Shown: positions 26,501 to 39,600 of the stretch, in pieces
Layout of the letters: each line of letters opens with the position of its first letter
Numbering within the stretch: position 1 is the first letter of the stretch
Assembly (NCBI RefSeq): GCF_963678635.1
Contig: NC_087067.1
Coordinates: 24,559,547-24,623,546, forward strand
DNA length: 64,000 bases
Source: Symsagittifera roscoffensis
Taxonomy: Eukaryota > Xenacoelomorpha > Acoela > Convolutidae
Reading direction: 5' to 3'
Position numbers and translations under genes: made by a program
Notes under the pieces: generated by a model
Told to the model about the DNA's origin: nothing
The model's database searches: none
Seen by the model: the letters and a program-made list of their open reading frames with translations, nothing else

Positions 26501-29500
26501 GCTAGTTTACTAAAGGTTGCAAGAGGTGTTAATTTTGGGTGTAATGTTTTGATTTCATTCCATGAGGGAATGCTAATTATGTTTGATTCTGCTCCTGAAT
26601 CAATTAAAAAATCAATTTCAAGATCTGGTGGTTGAAATTCTTTGTTTCTTGGACTTTCTAAGAGAAATGTTATTGTCCAAATTTTTTCTCTGCGTTGTTC
26701 TTTTTGTATATTTTGATAGATATGATTTGTATTTAAACATTTTGTTTTGTCGTTTTCGTTGGGTTTACTTGCCGTGTTAATTTCTCTTATTTCTTGTGCA
26801 GTTTGTGTAGTATTGATGGGTTCAATGTAATAATTGTGAAGGAGTTCCAATTGATTTTCATATTTATGTGATGTAAAAGGTTGTTCATATATGATAGGTT
26901 CGTAGTCGTTTTCGACTTCTATCATATTTATGGAGATGGTATTTTCTGTATCACTTTCTGTGTCTGATGATTCACAGTTTTTTTTGATTTAGTTGTAGTT
27001 CGTTATTTCCTGTGTCATCAATACCTGGGGGGTCTGATGTTGTTTCTTCATTTGACTGTACTTGATTAATATGACTTTGATCTTTTGGTGTACTACTTCT
27101 GTATCGATGTTTAGAATTATTATAATGGTTATTATTCCTATGTGGTGATTGGGAATAATTTCTATATTGATTAGTATAACTTGAATTTCGATTTTGTGAA
27201 TTATTCCGTGATCTGTTTTGATAATTATTAATTGATCTATGATAGTTTGATCTGTTATATGAATTATTTTTTGATCGATTGTTTGAGTAATTCTGATTTC
27301 GATTGTTTGAATAACTTCTATTTCGATTATGTGAATAGTTTCTATTTCTGTTATATGATGAATTTCGTGATTGATTATTGGAATAGTGTTTATTTCTTGG
27401 GTTTGATTGTGAATTGAATCTAGAAACAAATTGTGTTGCATTTGAATTTGATCTTGAATAGTTATTTCGACTATTTGATCTATTATAATGATTTTGTGAA
27501 GAATTCTGTGTATTTCTTCGTTCTGGTGATCTTCCTCTATAACTTGAGTTATATGGTGATTGATTCCTTGTGTAACTGGTGTTGTTCGGAAGTGGTTTTC
27601 CTGAACTGTTGTTACTGTATACATTTTTGTTTGGTAGATTTTGATCTTTCTTCATGTACTGATAGAATGATTTATTTGGCTCTTTATATTTTTGAGGTTT
27701 GTTTTGGTTCTCTTGTTGCTTTTGTCTATATTCGGATATACTATGTCCGTATCGTCGGCAATAATTTCACCATTTTTGAAAGATGGTTTGCCTTTAAAAT
27801 TTGGGTGTTTTTCGTAAATATTTAGTATTTCAGTAATTTTTTCAACTAAGTCTGTATCTGATTCCTGTATGTTATTGATATTTGTAGTGTTTGTTTCAAT
27901 TCGATTAACATATTGTAGTTTTAGATTTTCTGTTTCTTCAAGTTTCATTGTAATTTCCGCTTGCTCTAGTTTGTCTACTAGTGTTCGAAAATCTAAATCT
28001 GGCTCTCGAATTGAAGAAGGATGAGATGCTCTCTTTTTTAATGCTATTTTCCTTAATTGAGGTGTTAAGGTCATCATTAAAATTTCTGTCATTTTTGTGT
28101 TTTTATAGTCATGTGTATTTAATGAATATGCTTTTCGAACTAGTGTTTGGATACGTACTGCTAATTGTTTGATGGTTTCATTTGGTAATCTGCGAATTTC
28201 ATTACATAAAACTCTTTGGTGTTGTTTATTTCTTTCGGAGTCGAACATTTTTGAAAATTCTTGTGTAAATCTTTTCCAGTCTGATTTTCTTTCTATAGGT
28301 AATACTGAAAACAATTTTTGAGCTGCGCCATCTAAGGTTGTTTGTATCAACGCTGTGCGTCGATGTATCCAATTTTGATGTAGTGGCGTATTAATTGGTT
28401 CAGGTCCTATATTTAAAATAAAATTTGCTGTTACTGCGTTTAAATAATCTTCTACAGAATATTCAGGGTCTGTTCCTGTGAATACCATTAGTGGTTTGTT
28501 TGATGTTATTGATGATCCACCCATAAGGTATGGATTCATTGTCATCTGTAGTGACTCTGCGGCGTTTGGCATTTGCGAAAAATTTGAAAGTTGATTTTTT
28601 GTTATTTCGTGTTGCTGAAGGTAATATGGGAGTGGTATTTCATTTTGCATTTGAGTTGGTTGATACGAGTGAATAGTCATTGGGTTTTGTGGTTGAATTG
28701 GTTGAAAAGATTGTGTATTTATTGGATTTGACATATGGATTGGTTGTTGACTTCGTGTATCTGTTGGATTTGGAGAAAAAATTCTATTATATGTGTGAGG
28801 TCGTCGCGATCCTTGTTTGCGATATTATTGGGTATATGGTGCAAAAATGTCTGGTTGTAAATAATCATCATCAGATGATAAGTAAACCGTTTGATGAGGT
28901 GCTTGCTTTTTATTTTTATTTTGTTGAAAGAATGGATAATTTTCACTATGGTCCTGTGGAGGATGTGAATTAGTCCGAAAATTTACTGAGTTGGTTGTTG
29001 TTATTGGGTTATCCCAATAGTGAGAACACACATGATTATTATTAGTCTTTCGTGGGGGATAGTTTGTTTTTGATGAATGTGCATAATTAGAATTATGTTC
29101 TGCAAAAGTGTTTCTTGTGAACGTTCTTCGTGGTTTTGATGGTACTGTCATAGGTCTACATGTTTGATAATCCATTTGTGAATATTTTGGAGCAACCGAA
29201 GGTTTAACGGTTGATTGTAAGGTTACTTGTGCCAATGAACTATTTGTATTTTTTGGTGTTGTTAAATTTGGATGTATTGGTGAAATACTTTGTTGTGTAG
29301 TTGTTGTTGTTTGGACAATTTCTTCATTTATGAAGTGTGATGGTGTTTGGTTATCTTGTTGCGTAAGATTTCTAGTTCCATTAAGGTTTTCATTATGTAT
29401 GACGGTCGAATTTAAACTGTTATTTCGTGTATCGGGTAAAATGTGTTGTAGTTTAATGTTGTTGCATCAATGGTTAGTGGTACTACTTTTACATAATCTC

Positions 29501-32500
29501 TTTGGTAAGATATTGTAGTTATTGCTTGACTTGAGATTGATAGTGGAATGTTTATAAATGCATGATGAGACCATTCAGGGTCCCAAACGTAGTCTGACTG
29601 TTCTGTAATGGCAGTATCATCATTTGGATTTTGAGGTCTGAAATTTTTTCTTGCTTGTGAAATTAAGTCTATATTATGTGTGAAATAATCTATTATAAAC
29701 CATGCCAAAATTTTTTGTAAGTCACGTTTTGTGTGTTGTGAAACATCGTCTTTAGTGAAATTTTCTTTGATTATATGTAGGAAAGTTGAAAACAATGTGA
29801 TTTCCTGTCGTACTTTTGTATGTTTGGATGTTTCAGCTGGTGAGATAATATGAAATTCTGTTTTTTCCAATATAGAAATATAGGTATATATTATTGCAAA
29901 AACTTCGTTAGTGAATATGGAGTTTGCTCTTTGTGAATTATGATTTTGTATGCTTTCAATATATTCTAAGAATACTTTTGAAAATTCTAATTCAAGATCG
30001 TCTGTTTGAATTACATATTTCCGATGATTCGGATTTGGTGTGCCGAATTCTATGGTGTAGATTCCGTATTGTTGTGTTAAATTACATATATCTTTCAGAT
30101 AATGTTCAATAATTTGTCTTTTGAATTTTACATCTGGGAATTCTGCTTTGCATGGGCTGATTCCGGGTTCAAACAAATTTTAGAGTAAATTCTTGCAAAA
30201 GTCATGTTGCCCTCTATTATCGGGTGCATCTATGAGGAAGGGGTAAACCTCTTCGTCATCTGGACTATCGTCACTTCGAGTGTGGCTGTGGCTCATTTTT
30301 TCGTTTAATGACTGTTAATATATAACTATCGATGTGTCTAATTGGTTGATTCCAATTATACAAGTGTACTGGTTTGTGTTTATATTGCTTTTTTATTCTT
30401 CTTTTTCCTCTTTTTGATGAATTTGAAGTTGTTTCTGAATCAGAAAAATATAATTGATCGTGAATGGGACAATTTTTATCAATTGATTCCTTTAATTTGT
30501 AGAGTTCATCTAAATTGCTGGCTTCTGATTCTGAAAATGCGTTTCTATTTTTTGAAAATCTTTTTCGTGTGATTTGTCTTTGTTTGTTTATTATTTTTCT
30601 TTTCATTGTTAGTCGTTTTGTTCTAATGTATCCAACTGCTTGTGTATGAGGTGTGATTACAAGGTCGTATTTTTGGTTATCTATCTCGCAGTTGTGTAAA
30701 ACGATTGTTTGTTTATTTCCTAGATTTTTGAATGACATAAGGTTTAGGATGAGGGATGCAAAAAGTTGTAAGGTGATTTCTTTTTTCTTAGAATGTTAGT
30801 CCTTACGATTTTTTGGTTAGCTTAACCTGGGTCTTTTTGTTCAGGGTTGGAGAGAAAAGTATATCAATTCCGAAGAATGATTTTTTACTTTCTCGTGGCT
30901 AGTCTAAGCTAAGGTGTTAACTTATTTAATCTTACTTAGGGGTAGTGATTGTGTTCAAGGGTTGAAGAATAGTAAATCGATCCACAAGGTTCAGGTATAA
31001 TTAGAACGCAAGTAGTTCGTTAGATACTATTTTAAACTTACTAAGTCTAAGATTTATCCTGGGTCTGGTAAGAGGAGGGTTCAAGTGAAGGATGAACAAC
31101 CGAAATTCTTCACTGTTTATCTTAATTTGAATGGTTAGTTTTATTTAAAAATTTCTATTAATCTTGGGTCGTGTGGAAGGGTTGGATAGTGAATCGACGT
31201 TTGAGGTCGTTAGATACTTGCTAAGTGAGTGGGGGAGAACAAAATTGTTCTTTTTGATCCAAGGATAGGCCTTGATGATCAGGTTTTAAATTTAGTGAAA
31301 AAGAAAATTAATTAAGATCCAAGGATAAGCCTTGATGATCTGTTTTTTTTAAATTTAGTGAAAATTTAAGTTTAAAATTGTTTAAATTTATTTAAGAAAA
31401 AGATTTAGTTTTTCAATGATATTAGTGAATTTATGATTGCTGTTATGTTTAGGTGATAAAGCTGGAACAACAGATGATTTTATGATTACTAACAATTTAT
31501 TGTCATGCTACTAATTTTTATTTTCATTTTCAATAAATATTGTTCAAACATGTTTTATATAAGACTGCAGAAATTAAGAAAACGATCTGAGATCTTTTTA
31601 TCAATCGTTATTGTATATTAATAATTTTGTTTAGCGCCTGAAATTATCATGAAGATTGACTTCAAAATTTTATGTTTGCGAATGAAAATTTAAATTCATT
31701 GCTAATAAGATTCTAAATATAAAAGTTTGTGTTGGCTTTTGCCGTACGATCATAACACTATTTGGTAAGTTTCTACTTTGTTGTATGTCGTCTATTGTTC
31801 GAGGTCTTCTTCCAATTCCGGGTAGTTCTGTTATCGTTCGGAATATCGGCTCTGATCTATTGAGTCGTAGAGACATTTCGATTAAATTATTGTCGTATAA
31901 CATTTTAAAAATGTTTTGTCTAAATTCTAATCTATATTTTGGTTAATTCTAAGCTATTAAGGTCTTATTTGAGACTTATGGTCGCACCAGATGAGTTAAG
32001 ACCGATGTGGTTAACTCATAGAGTAATTTCGGATAGGGTACACCGTCTGCTCGTCACGCTATCTTATTTTCGGCCGGATAGATTCGTGCAACTTCTTAGT
32101 CTAATACCGATCCTAATCTTACTCTTATACTTTCTAGTCTCAGGGTGTTTAACTAGTCTCTGCTAGGCTCAATAGATCTAGGGTATACTGGTTTGTTCCG
32201 GCTGTTGAAGTTTTCTTGGAGAGACAACTAATTTCTAAGTTAAATTCAAATCTCTCTGGTGCTGAAATTACAAGTAATTTCAGCACTTACAAATAAGTGG
32301 GTTGTTAGTTAGATGGATCATGATTGGTTAATATTAAATGCTTTACAGTGGTAAAATATCTAATTTATTCAATCATAAAATGTAGTTTGGATCAGGTTCC
32401 ACAATTTTTTATACAGATTATATACAGATGAGTTAGAGATTACTCACAGATTATCTACAGATTTTGTTCGGAGTAAATACATATTATATACAGATTATGT

Positions 32501-33579
32501 TTTGATTTTCTCAACATCATTATATGATGTAGTTTTTTTTATTTATTAAAGTTATTATGCTGATTTTTGATATGAAAACACTTTTAAAATCAGTAATGTG
32601 GAAATGTCTTGCAGCAAAAGCAAATTGTTTTAAGTAGAATTATCTGACTTAATGCCGTTTTCTTTGAAATTGCCCTAAGAGGTTGATTTTGTAACTGAAA
32701 ATTGAAGAAATTTGGAGAATTTGCACGAAATTACGTTTCTTACCGCGGTAAACCTAAATAGCCGAAATCCGAAATGTTTCGTACCAATAATTAAAAATAT
32801 ATAATTCCGTTGAATACATAAAAGCAAACCTGGACAGTTTTTTTAAAGTTTTTTGAGCAACTGGCCTTTGTTAAAGGTAATAAAGTATAAGTTTGCATGC
32901 AATTTTTTTGGATAAAATTTACAAAACTTATTTTGAGACCAAAAATGAGAAGATTTTTTTGAGAAATTTTTTTGATAGATTATTTATTAGAATTGTATGA
33001 CTAGCCTTTTTTTTAACACAATCGATATATGAACCTATATGAGTAACATTTCTGGTGTATGGCGGTCAATCCGAAGTCCTCTAGTGTTTTCTGTTATTGG
33101 AAAAAAAATTGTCAAAGTACTTTATTGACCTAAGTTTTCATTGCAGAGATAAAAATTTTCAGACTTAGTATAGTTGATTTCATGCTATGAATGTTGGCTT
33201 CCCCATTATAGCCCCACATCCTCGTATTAAAAAGTAATAAATCCGACATAGTACAATTTTTGTGATTTGTGAGGCTTTAATTTGCCGGTGTGAGGGGGGG
33301 GGTGAGGGCTAGAGTGAGAAAGATAGGTGAAGGCTGAAGTATTTTGTTGTGTTCAGGACGAGGCCACAATTCTGCGTGCATGGTCCATCAACGATTTCGC
33401 CCCCCACTGTCCCCTGTTCGTGCAGATTCTGAACCCGGAGAGTAAGGTGCACGTGCAGTTCGCAGACTACGTCATCTGTGAGGAAGAACTGAAGTATGCC
33501 CTGATGGCCAGCAACTGCATCTGTCCCGCCATGTCCACCTACATCAGTCTACTCGTTCACACCCTCGAGGGCAGGTACG

Positions 33580-33637
<58 letters not shown>

Positions 33638-36600
33638 GCGCGCTCGGCTATTTTCTCCCAAATTTGAATTCAACTTTGAAAACTTTTTTTAAACAGCTTG
33701 AATTAATTCTTAAAAGCTATAGAATTAAGTTAAGTTAAATTAAGACGATTTATTGACAAGGGAAATTACATGGCTTCAAAACTTATCGTCAGATGTACTT
33801 ATCGTCAGATGATCATGTTTTTTTCTTCTAATTTTGTTCTCCTCAATCCTCAAACTTGTCTCATTCAGAAACTTCAAAGAAAACCCTTCATTTCAATCAG
33901 AGTTTTGGAAAGTTTAAAAATTTTCGATTGGATGAAAAATTTCTGCCATTTATTCTCCCGCGATAAGAATAAGGGGCTGTACTCCTAACATCACACATTT
34001 AGTCATAACAACTCGTTAAACAACTGTAAAAATGGGAAATATGAAATCTTGGGGTAAAAAAGTGAGAACATTTGAGATATATAAGAAAAATTAATGGTAC
34101 ATCTCTTGAATGTAGAGACGTGAGCAAGGCTAGTCAGGAGTGGGAGCGGCTGTTCGGGCGGAGCACAGCTCAGGAGATCTACGACAAGAGAGTGGACTGC
34201 AGCAAGTTCTTTCACGAGTTCGTCGGATCCTCATTCACACATGCCGCCATGGTATCCCACCGCAAGTGAGTGGTCTGAATAAATGTTATTTTGGGACTCT
34301 TCTACTGTCTTCTGACTACAGACAGAAGTTAGTTTTCTATGACAACTGAATGTATTCAGACCAAATGTATTCGGAACTGGGTATAATTTTCATGCCAACT
34401 TTTTTTTCAAAAATAAAAATAGTATTGTTAACACGAAGACCAAGTGTCGGGGTGGGGTGGGGGGGGGGGGGGGGGGGGGTGTGTTGGGACACGTAAAGCC
34501 TTGTTTTAGATAGAAAATAAAACCACCAATTTCTAGTTTGCAGGTGTTTCTCTGATGACCCTGAGGTGTTAAGCCAGTTTAAATGTTGTATGCTGGTGAT
34601 AAATTTGAGCTAATAATTTGTTTTAGATATGGTAAAATAACATGAAATAAGTATGCGAGTAAAATTAACAAACCTGTAGCATGTTTTTCTCCGGATGTTT
34701 AGTCTATAAGATGAACTTAGTTTAGATTTTTATGCTCATATGCAAAACACAATGGTTTTAGATATGGCTGTATGTTGATTGGAGTGAGACCAGCAGGGAA
34801 GAAGATAGTGCTGAATCCAGGGCCCAAATACATCCTCACTGCTGAGGACACCTGCTACTTCTTCAACATCACGGGGGAGGAGGAGACGAAGATCATAGAG
34901 GAGCCAGCAGCTGCTGCAGGAGGCATATTGGGGCAGGTCACGCCAGGGGGAGGGGGAGCAGCGGGAGCTGTGGGGAGGAGAGAGACCGTGCAGACGGAGA
35001 GAACAATCTTGCATGACAAGCAGCGAGGAAGTTAGTCGAAGCCACATTCAGGCTTGTTTTTCTCCATCTGTGAAATTTTATTTGTCACGTGTTGGTTGAT
35101 CGTGTCCAAATGGGACAAAACTTGTCAAGTAGGTCTGATTAGCATGATCCAAGCATAATTGGTTTCAATGTACAGCCTTTTAAAACCACAAATTAGTTCG
35201 AAAACAGTTTTATGGGAAGAACCAAATTCCAAAAAGATCACTTCAAGTAGTTTGTATGAGTGACATTTACGAGTTCTAAAAAGGCGGTCGTATTTTAAAA
35301 CTGGGTACATAGATAAGTATATTTTATATTTAAATTGCATGTGATGTCTATTTGAGGAGCGTTGATAAAGTGGCTAAGGTTGCCGCCCCTCAATTAAAAA
35401 CGGGGGCTCGAGGCACCATTATGATTCGTGCTCGTTGCTCGAGGTTGAGCCAGCTGTTACCAATCCATGCACGTAATAAAAAAAATTGCATGCTTTAACC
35501 CTAATACAAAGACGGTTTTGCGTAAAGTGCTATACAGTTCGTATCACGGAAATGAAGCGATAACATTTCCATCTTCAAAGATAGCAACAAGCAATTAATA
35601 TCAAAATACCAACCAATCAGTTTTCTCTAGAATATTTCTAGTACTTGAAAAACTTATTTTCGAAAAAATCTCAACAGGAGTCAATCATGAAAATCAAAAA
35701 AGTAATTTTGGGTTTATGCCCAAGAAATCTACAACCCTACCAATGTTAATCTATCGAGACAAAGCGTACTCAATTCGAGACAACCCTGAAACCCAAAGTC
35801 TTCATGTAGTTTACACCGATTTCAAAAAAAAAATTTCGTTACCGTACCCCAAAAATCCTGATGGAAAATTGAAACCTTTCGCATTTGCTGGAAACCTCTT
35901 GAAACTCTTCCATAGCTATCTAAAGGGCCGAAAAGGAAAAATTCGAATTGGATTTGAGAAGTCCAACTGAGTAGAAGTCACAAGCGGGGTACCACAAGGC
36001 TCTATCCCTAGGCCTCTATCCTTTATAGTATTCATAAATGATCTGCCACAAGGCCTATTTAACAGCTCCTTCATTACGTTGACGACTATCAAATTCTATC
36101 CTCGAACCCAGAATTATCACAAAATGACCTTGCTAAACTGAGAAAATGATGCTACAAAAACCAAATGAAACCTAATTTGTCGAGATGCCATAACCTCGCT
36201 TTCAAAAACGCATTGACTGAACAAACTTAAATGTGCATCAAAAATTATGAAATAGAACCGCCTGAAACTGAAAAAGATCTAGGCGTAATTATCTCTTACC
36301 TCTTTCGGACAGTACACGCTACAAGACGTGATCAAAAGGTAATCGAATCCTTTTTTCTCCACAAGCGCAACATAGTCGGCTTATCAAATCTGAAACTAAA
36401 GCTTAACGACTATTCCAGCTACATTGTCTTAGAGTATGGTAAGGATCGTGCGTCTGGAAACCCAATGATCTAAAATTAATCGAAGATGTTCGAAAGACAA
36501 GTACAAAATAGATATTACCGAATTATTATTGGCAATTTAGGCAAACACTAATTTTTTGAAATACCTTCCTCTATCTATGTACCATGAGCTGCACAATATT

Positions 36601-39600
36601 TTTTCATAAGCAGAAATCCATCAGAATTATTACAACGCCGACTCTCAAGAATTGCAAAAATTCGACGAATCAAGAAATCTCAATACACGAAGTCAATACA
36701 ATTGTGACTCAGTACACGAGTCACAAAAGATAGTCTGCAAGTACGGAAAACCCAACACAACCAAACACGATCAAAGTTATGGGTCATTACAACTATTTTA
36801 GTAAATTAGCTGATAAAGTCAACCGGTGAGGAATAATTGCAGCTGCCTGAAATTGAAGTCAAGAAGATTCCTTCGAATCTGTAAGAAGATTTTTCATCAC
36901 GACGTTTCACGAAACGATCTCTGCACTTGGAGAATTATTTGTTTCTGTGAGAAATGCAGAAAGTTGAATAAACTAAATCTCATCTTAAAAACTGAAAAAT
37001 TTTCATTTTACCATTCGATCTACTACTATTAAACAGAACAAAATCAGTTCAGTTAAAGTTCAATCATACGGGGACTTATTTTTTGCATGGAGCTATCCTT
37101 ACTTCTGTATTATAATGATTATCATTATTATGTATGTTGGTCCCTTTCCCTCGTGCATAATTGGCCTAAACTAAACAATTGACATGAATAGCACAAGGCT
37201 TTCTGTCGAATACTCAACAGCCAGGAGATCCAAAAGTATTGACTGACTTGGTGAATTATTTTAAGCATCAGTGAAACATATTAATTTGAAAGTTTCACAA
37301 GCCGTTTTTTTTTCAGAGAGCAACAAGTCCAGATTGCGATCCCAGGCGGACAGCGGAATCTCTGAGCAGGCATCGGGTGAGTATTATTGATCATCGATAG
37401 AGCATTGCAATCAAACCCCCTCCCCCATCCCATCTATTTCGCCCATCATAAATTAGTGTCACATTTCACCTCTAATTTATTTCGCCCAACATTCAATACA
37501 GAATTTCTGTGTGAGATATCAAGTAACCCATTGTGCCGGCGAGAGATGAAATGTACCACTGAATTTAAGATGAGCAAAATTATAAAAATTACTTGAACGA
37601 AAGTATCGAACTTTTCACTACTGCGATCAAGGCTGTGCTGTGCGTGCAATTAGTAATTGCAATTAATTTTTATTAGTTTCGATTTTCTATCAAAGTATGG
37701 GATAATTTTGCTTCTTGTCAATAATATCAAACTCTGCCATCTAAATAATTCATCTTCTTTGAACTTTTTTCAATCACATGTTCAAGGATGAAATTGTGGT
37801 TTTAATAAGCATGACTATCGGAAAAATCTTTCCAGACATCACGAAATAAAAAAGAGTTCGAAGACTTTCTTTTTTTTTGTTTTTCAGGGTATTTTATTTG
37901 CTATCCGTTTGTCATTAACAGTGTTTGACCTTCATATTCTTCGCGACAGCAATTATGTGATGTTAACTTTTAGACTGTTTCAGCCATTGCCGACTACATA
38001 GGTAAGTTTTCTGCATCACCATCCAAACAACAAGGAATCCAAAGCCGTTAACCAAGGGGAGATGGTTAACTTGGCTCTGAGTTCATTTTTTCAGCCAATC
38101 AGAGTAGAGAATTTCACATGCAGCGCTTAAGTTGAACGCTGGGGTGGAAGAATGATCTTAAGTTGGTCTACTTAGAGGGAGGATGTTATTTTTATCCAAA
38201 CAAAAAAGGAATACGCATACACTTGAATGATTTCCATTCTAATTTACTTTCCCATTATTCTATTCAACTTGATCTAAAAAGTCAGTTTTGTGCTTATTTA
38301 TCTGCACAACCCATTGCTCACTTTTCATTTTTTTTTCCATTTGAGCTGATAACATCTGATTTTAACAACTTCTCAAATCTGTTACTCACGATAATAATTG
38401 CTCACAATAATAATTGCTCACAATAATAATTGCTCACGGTAGTATTTAGCATAACCTGATCTTATCAGTGCAAAGGTCTGGCTGCTTTTTAAAAATTTTG
38501 AGTGTTTTGGGTAAAAAAGTTGAAATATTAGTTCAAATACAAAAAGTTATGTTATCCAAATATCATGAGCTTAAGCATTCGTGAAACAACTTCTAAATGT
38601 ATATTGTGTATTCCTCAGACGCTTCAAAAGTAAAGCAAGAAATATGGCAAGGCGCTACTCACAATCAACGTCAAACAATTTTTTTTCCCGGTTAATTTCT
38701 GAAAAAGATCTTAACTCACAAGGCAAAATACACATCCGACAGATTTTAACCTTGAAACAAAACATTCTGCATTCGCATGATAATAATGTTCGATACTGTA
38801 CCTCTCCTAGTAGTGGATCCCTCGCCATACAAATTTCCCCCATTAGTATTAACTTCCCCCTCGTTATTAATTTTCAGCCAACCAAAACAATTTTTTCTAG
38901 AACCGCCAATACAAAATATTTTTCAAAAAACGCAATTTTTGGGGCCAAAAAACCTACCAAACTTGCCTAAAAACGTTCTTTTTTGCAAAAATTTGCCTGG
39001 GGCGCAGGAATTTAATCAAAATAGGACCTTTATTAAGTTTTATGAAAGATATTAAGAATTTCTGCTTACGACTTCATTTCACTGGCATTTTGAGGTTTCA
39101 AAATACTTATTCGATGAGATTCAATTTTTTTTCGAAATGAAAATGCAATGTGGTAATTCTCAATGTTCATTACGCTTTCGATTAAGACTTTTTATAGACT
39201 TTATTCGGGTTAAAAACTTGTTTAACCAAACAACTTGAATAATCTGTACTGCTTCAATGCTGACATGTTCCATTTGGTGAAAACTAAAACCTTACATTTG
39301 GCTACTCATGGTGGTAGCTATTGTTCAATGTTATATCTAATGTTTGCACTTGAGAAGCTGGTGTGTTAGTACGAACCTTCTTTATTTCCAACCGAAGTCG
39401 CAAATATTGGTGCCACTTTTGGGGCACTGTTACAGCTTTTTAATAGCATGTGCTTTGGCATTAGAATAGTAATAGTTTAACACAGTTGATGCATTTTTAT
39501 TTCATCAAATGAACCGAAAAAAAACCTTTTGTTTTTTAAAAAAAAACATCACAATACTAAAAACTCGAGTTCAGAAATTTTCTAACTCAATATAACTTTC

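Larger units (their letters stand above)
13531..32401 (-). mobile_element. Element 2: 18.9-kb Ty3/gypsy-type element with envelope-like and accessory ORFs
   Basis: Bounded by 410-bp LTRs (7 substitutions between them) and a CAAT target duplication (13527-13530 and 32402-32405). Reading on the minus strand: LTR, primer site, 1.2-kb leader, small basic ORF, long gag-like frame, nucleocapsid, protease, RT, RNase H, integrase, 0.85-kb gap, transmembrane low-complexity ORF, envelope-like glycoprotein, unknown ORF, 1.8-kb non-coding tail, LTR. It lies antisense in the 21-kb SLO2 intron. At about 18.9 kb it is roughly two to three times the usual gypsy length. Nearly every large frame has one or two breaks, so this copy is not functional. 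Confidence 0.93.

Noticed and set aside
27070-27480. Degenerate repeats resembling a CRISPR array
   Set aside because: They are codon-level repeats of a basic protein in an animal retroelement, without constant repeat and spacer lengths.
26989-27624. 211-codon His/Ile/Thr-rich minus-strand frame
   Set aside because: It is the second frame of the nucleocapsid repeat; the Arg/Asn/Tyr frame fits an RNA-binding protein better.
34459-34479. Poly-G tract as a G-quadruplex regulator
   Set aside because: A plain homopolymer, possibly with uncertain length from sequencing; no evidence of function.
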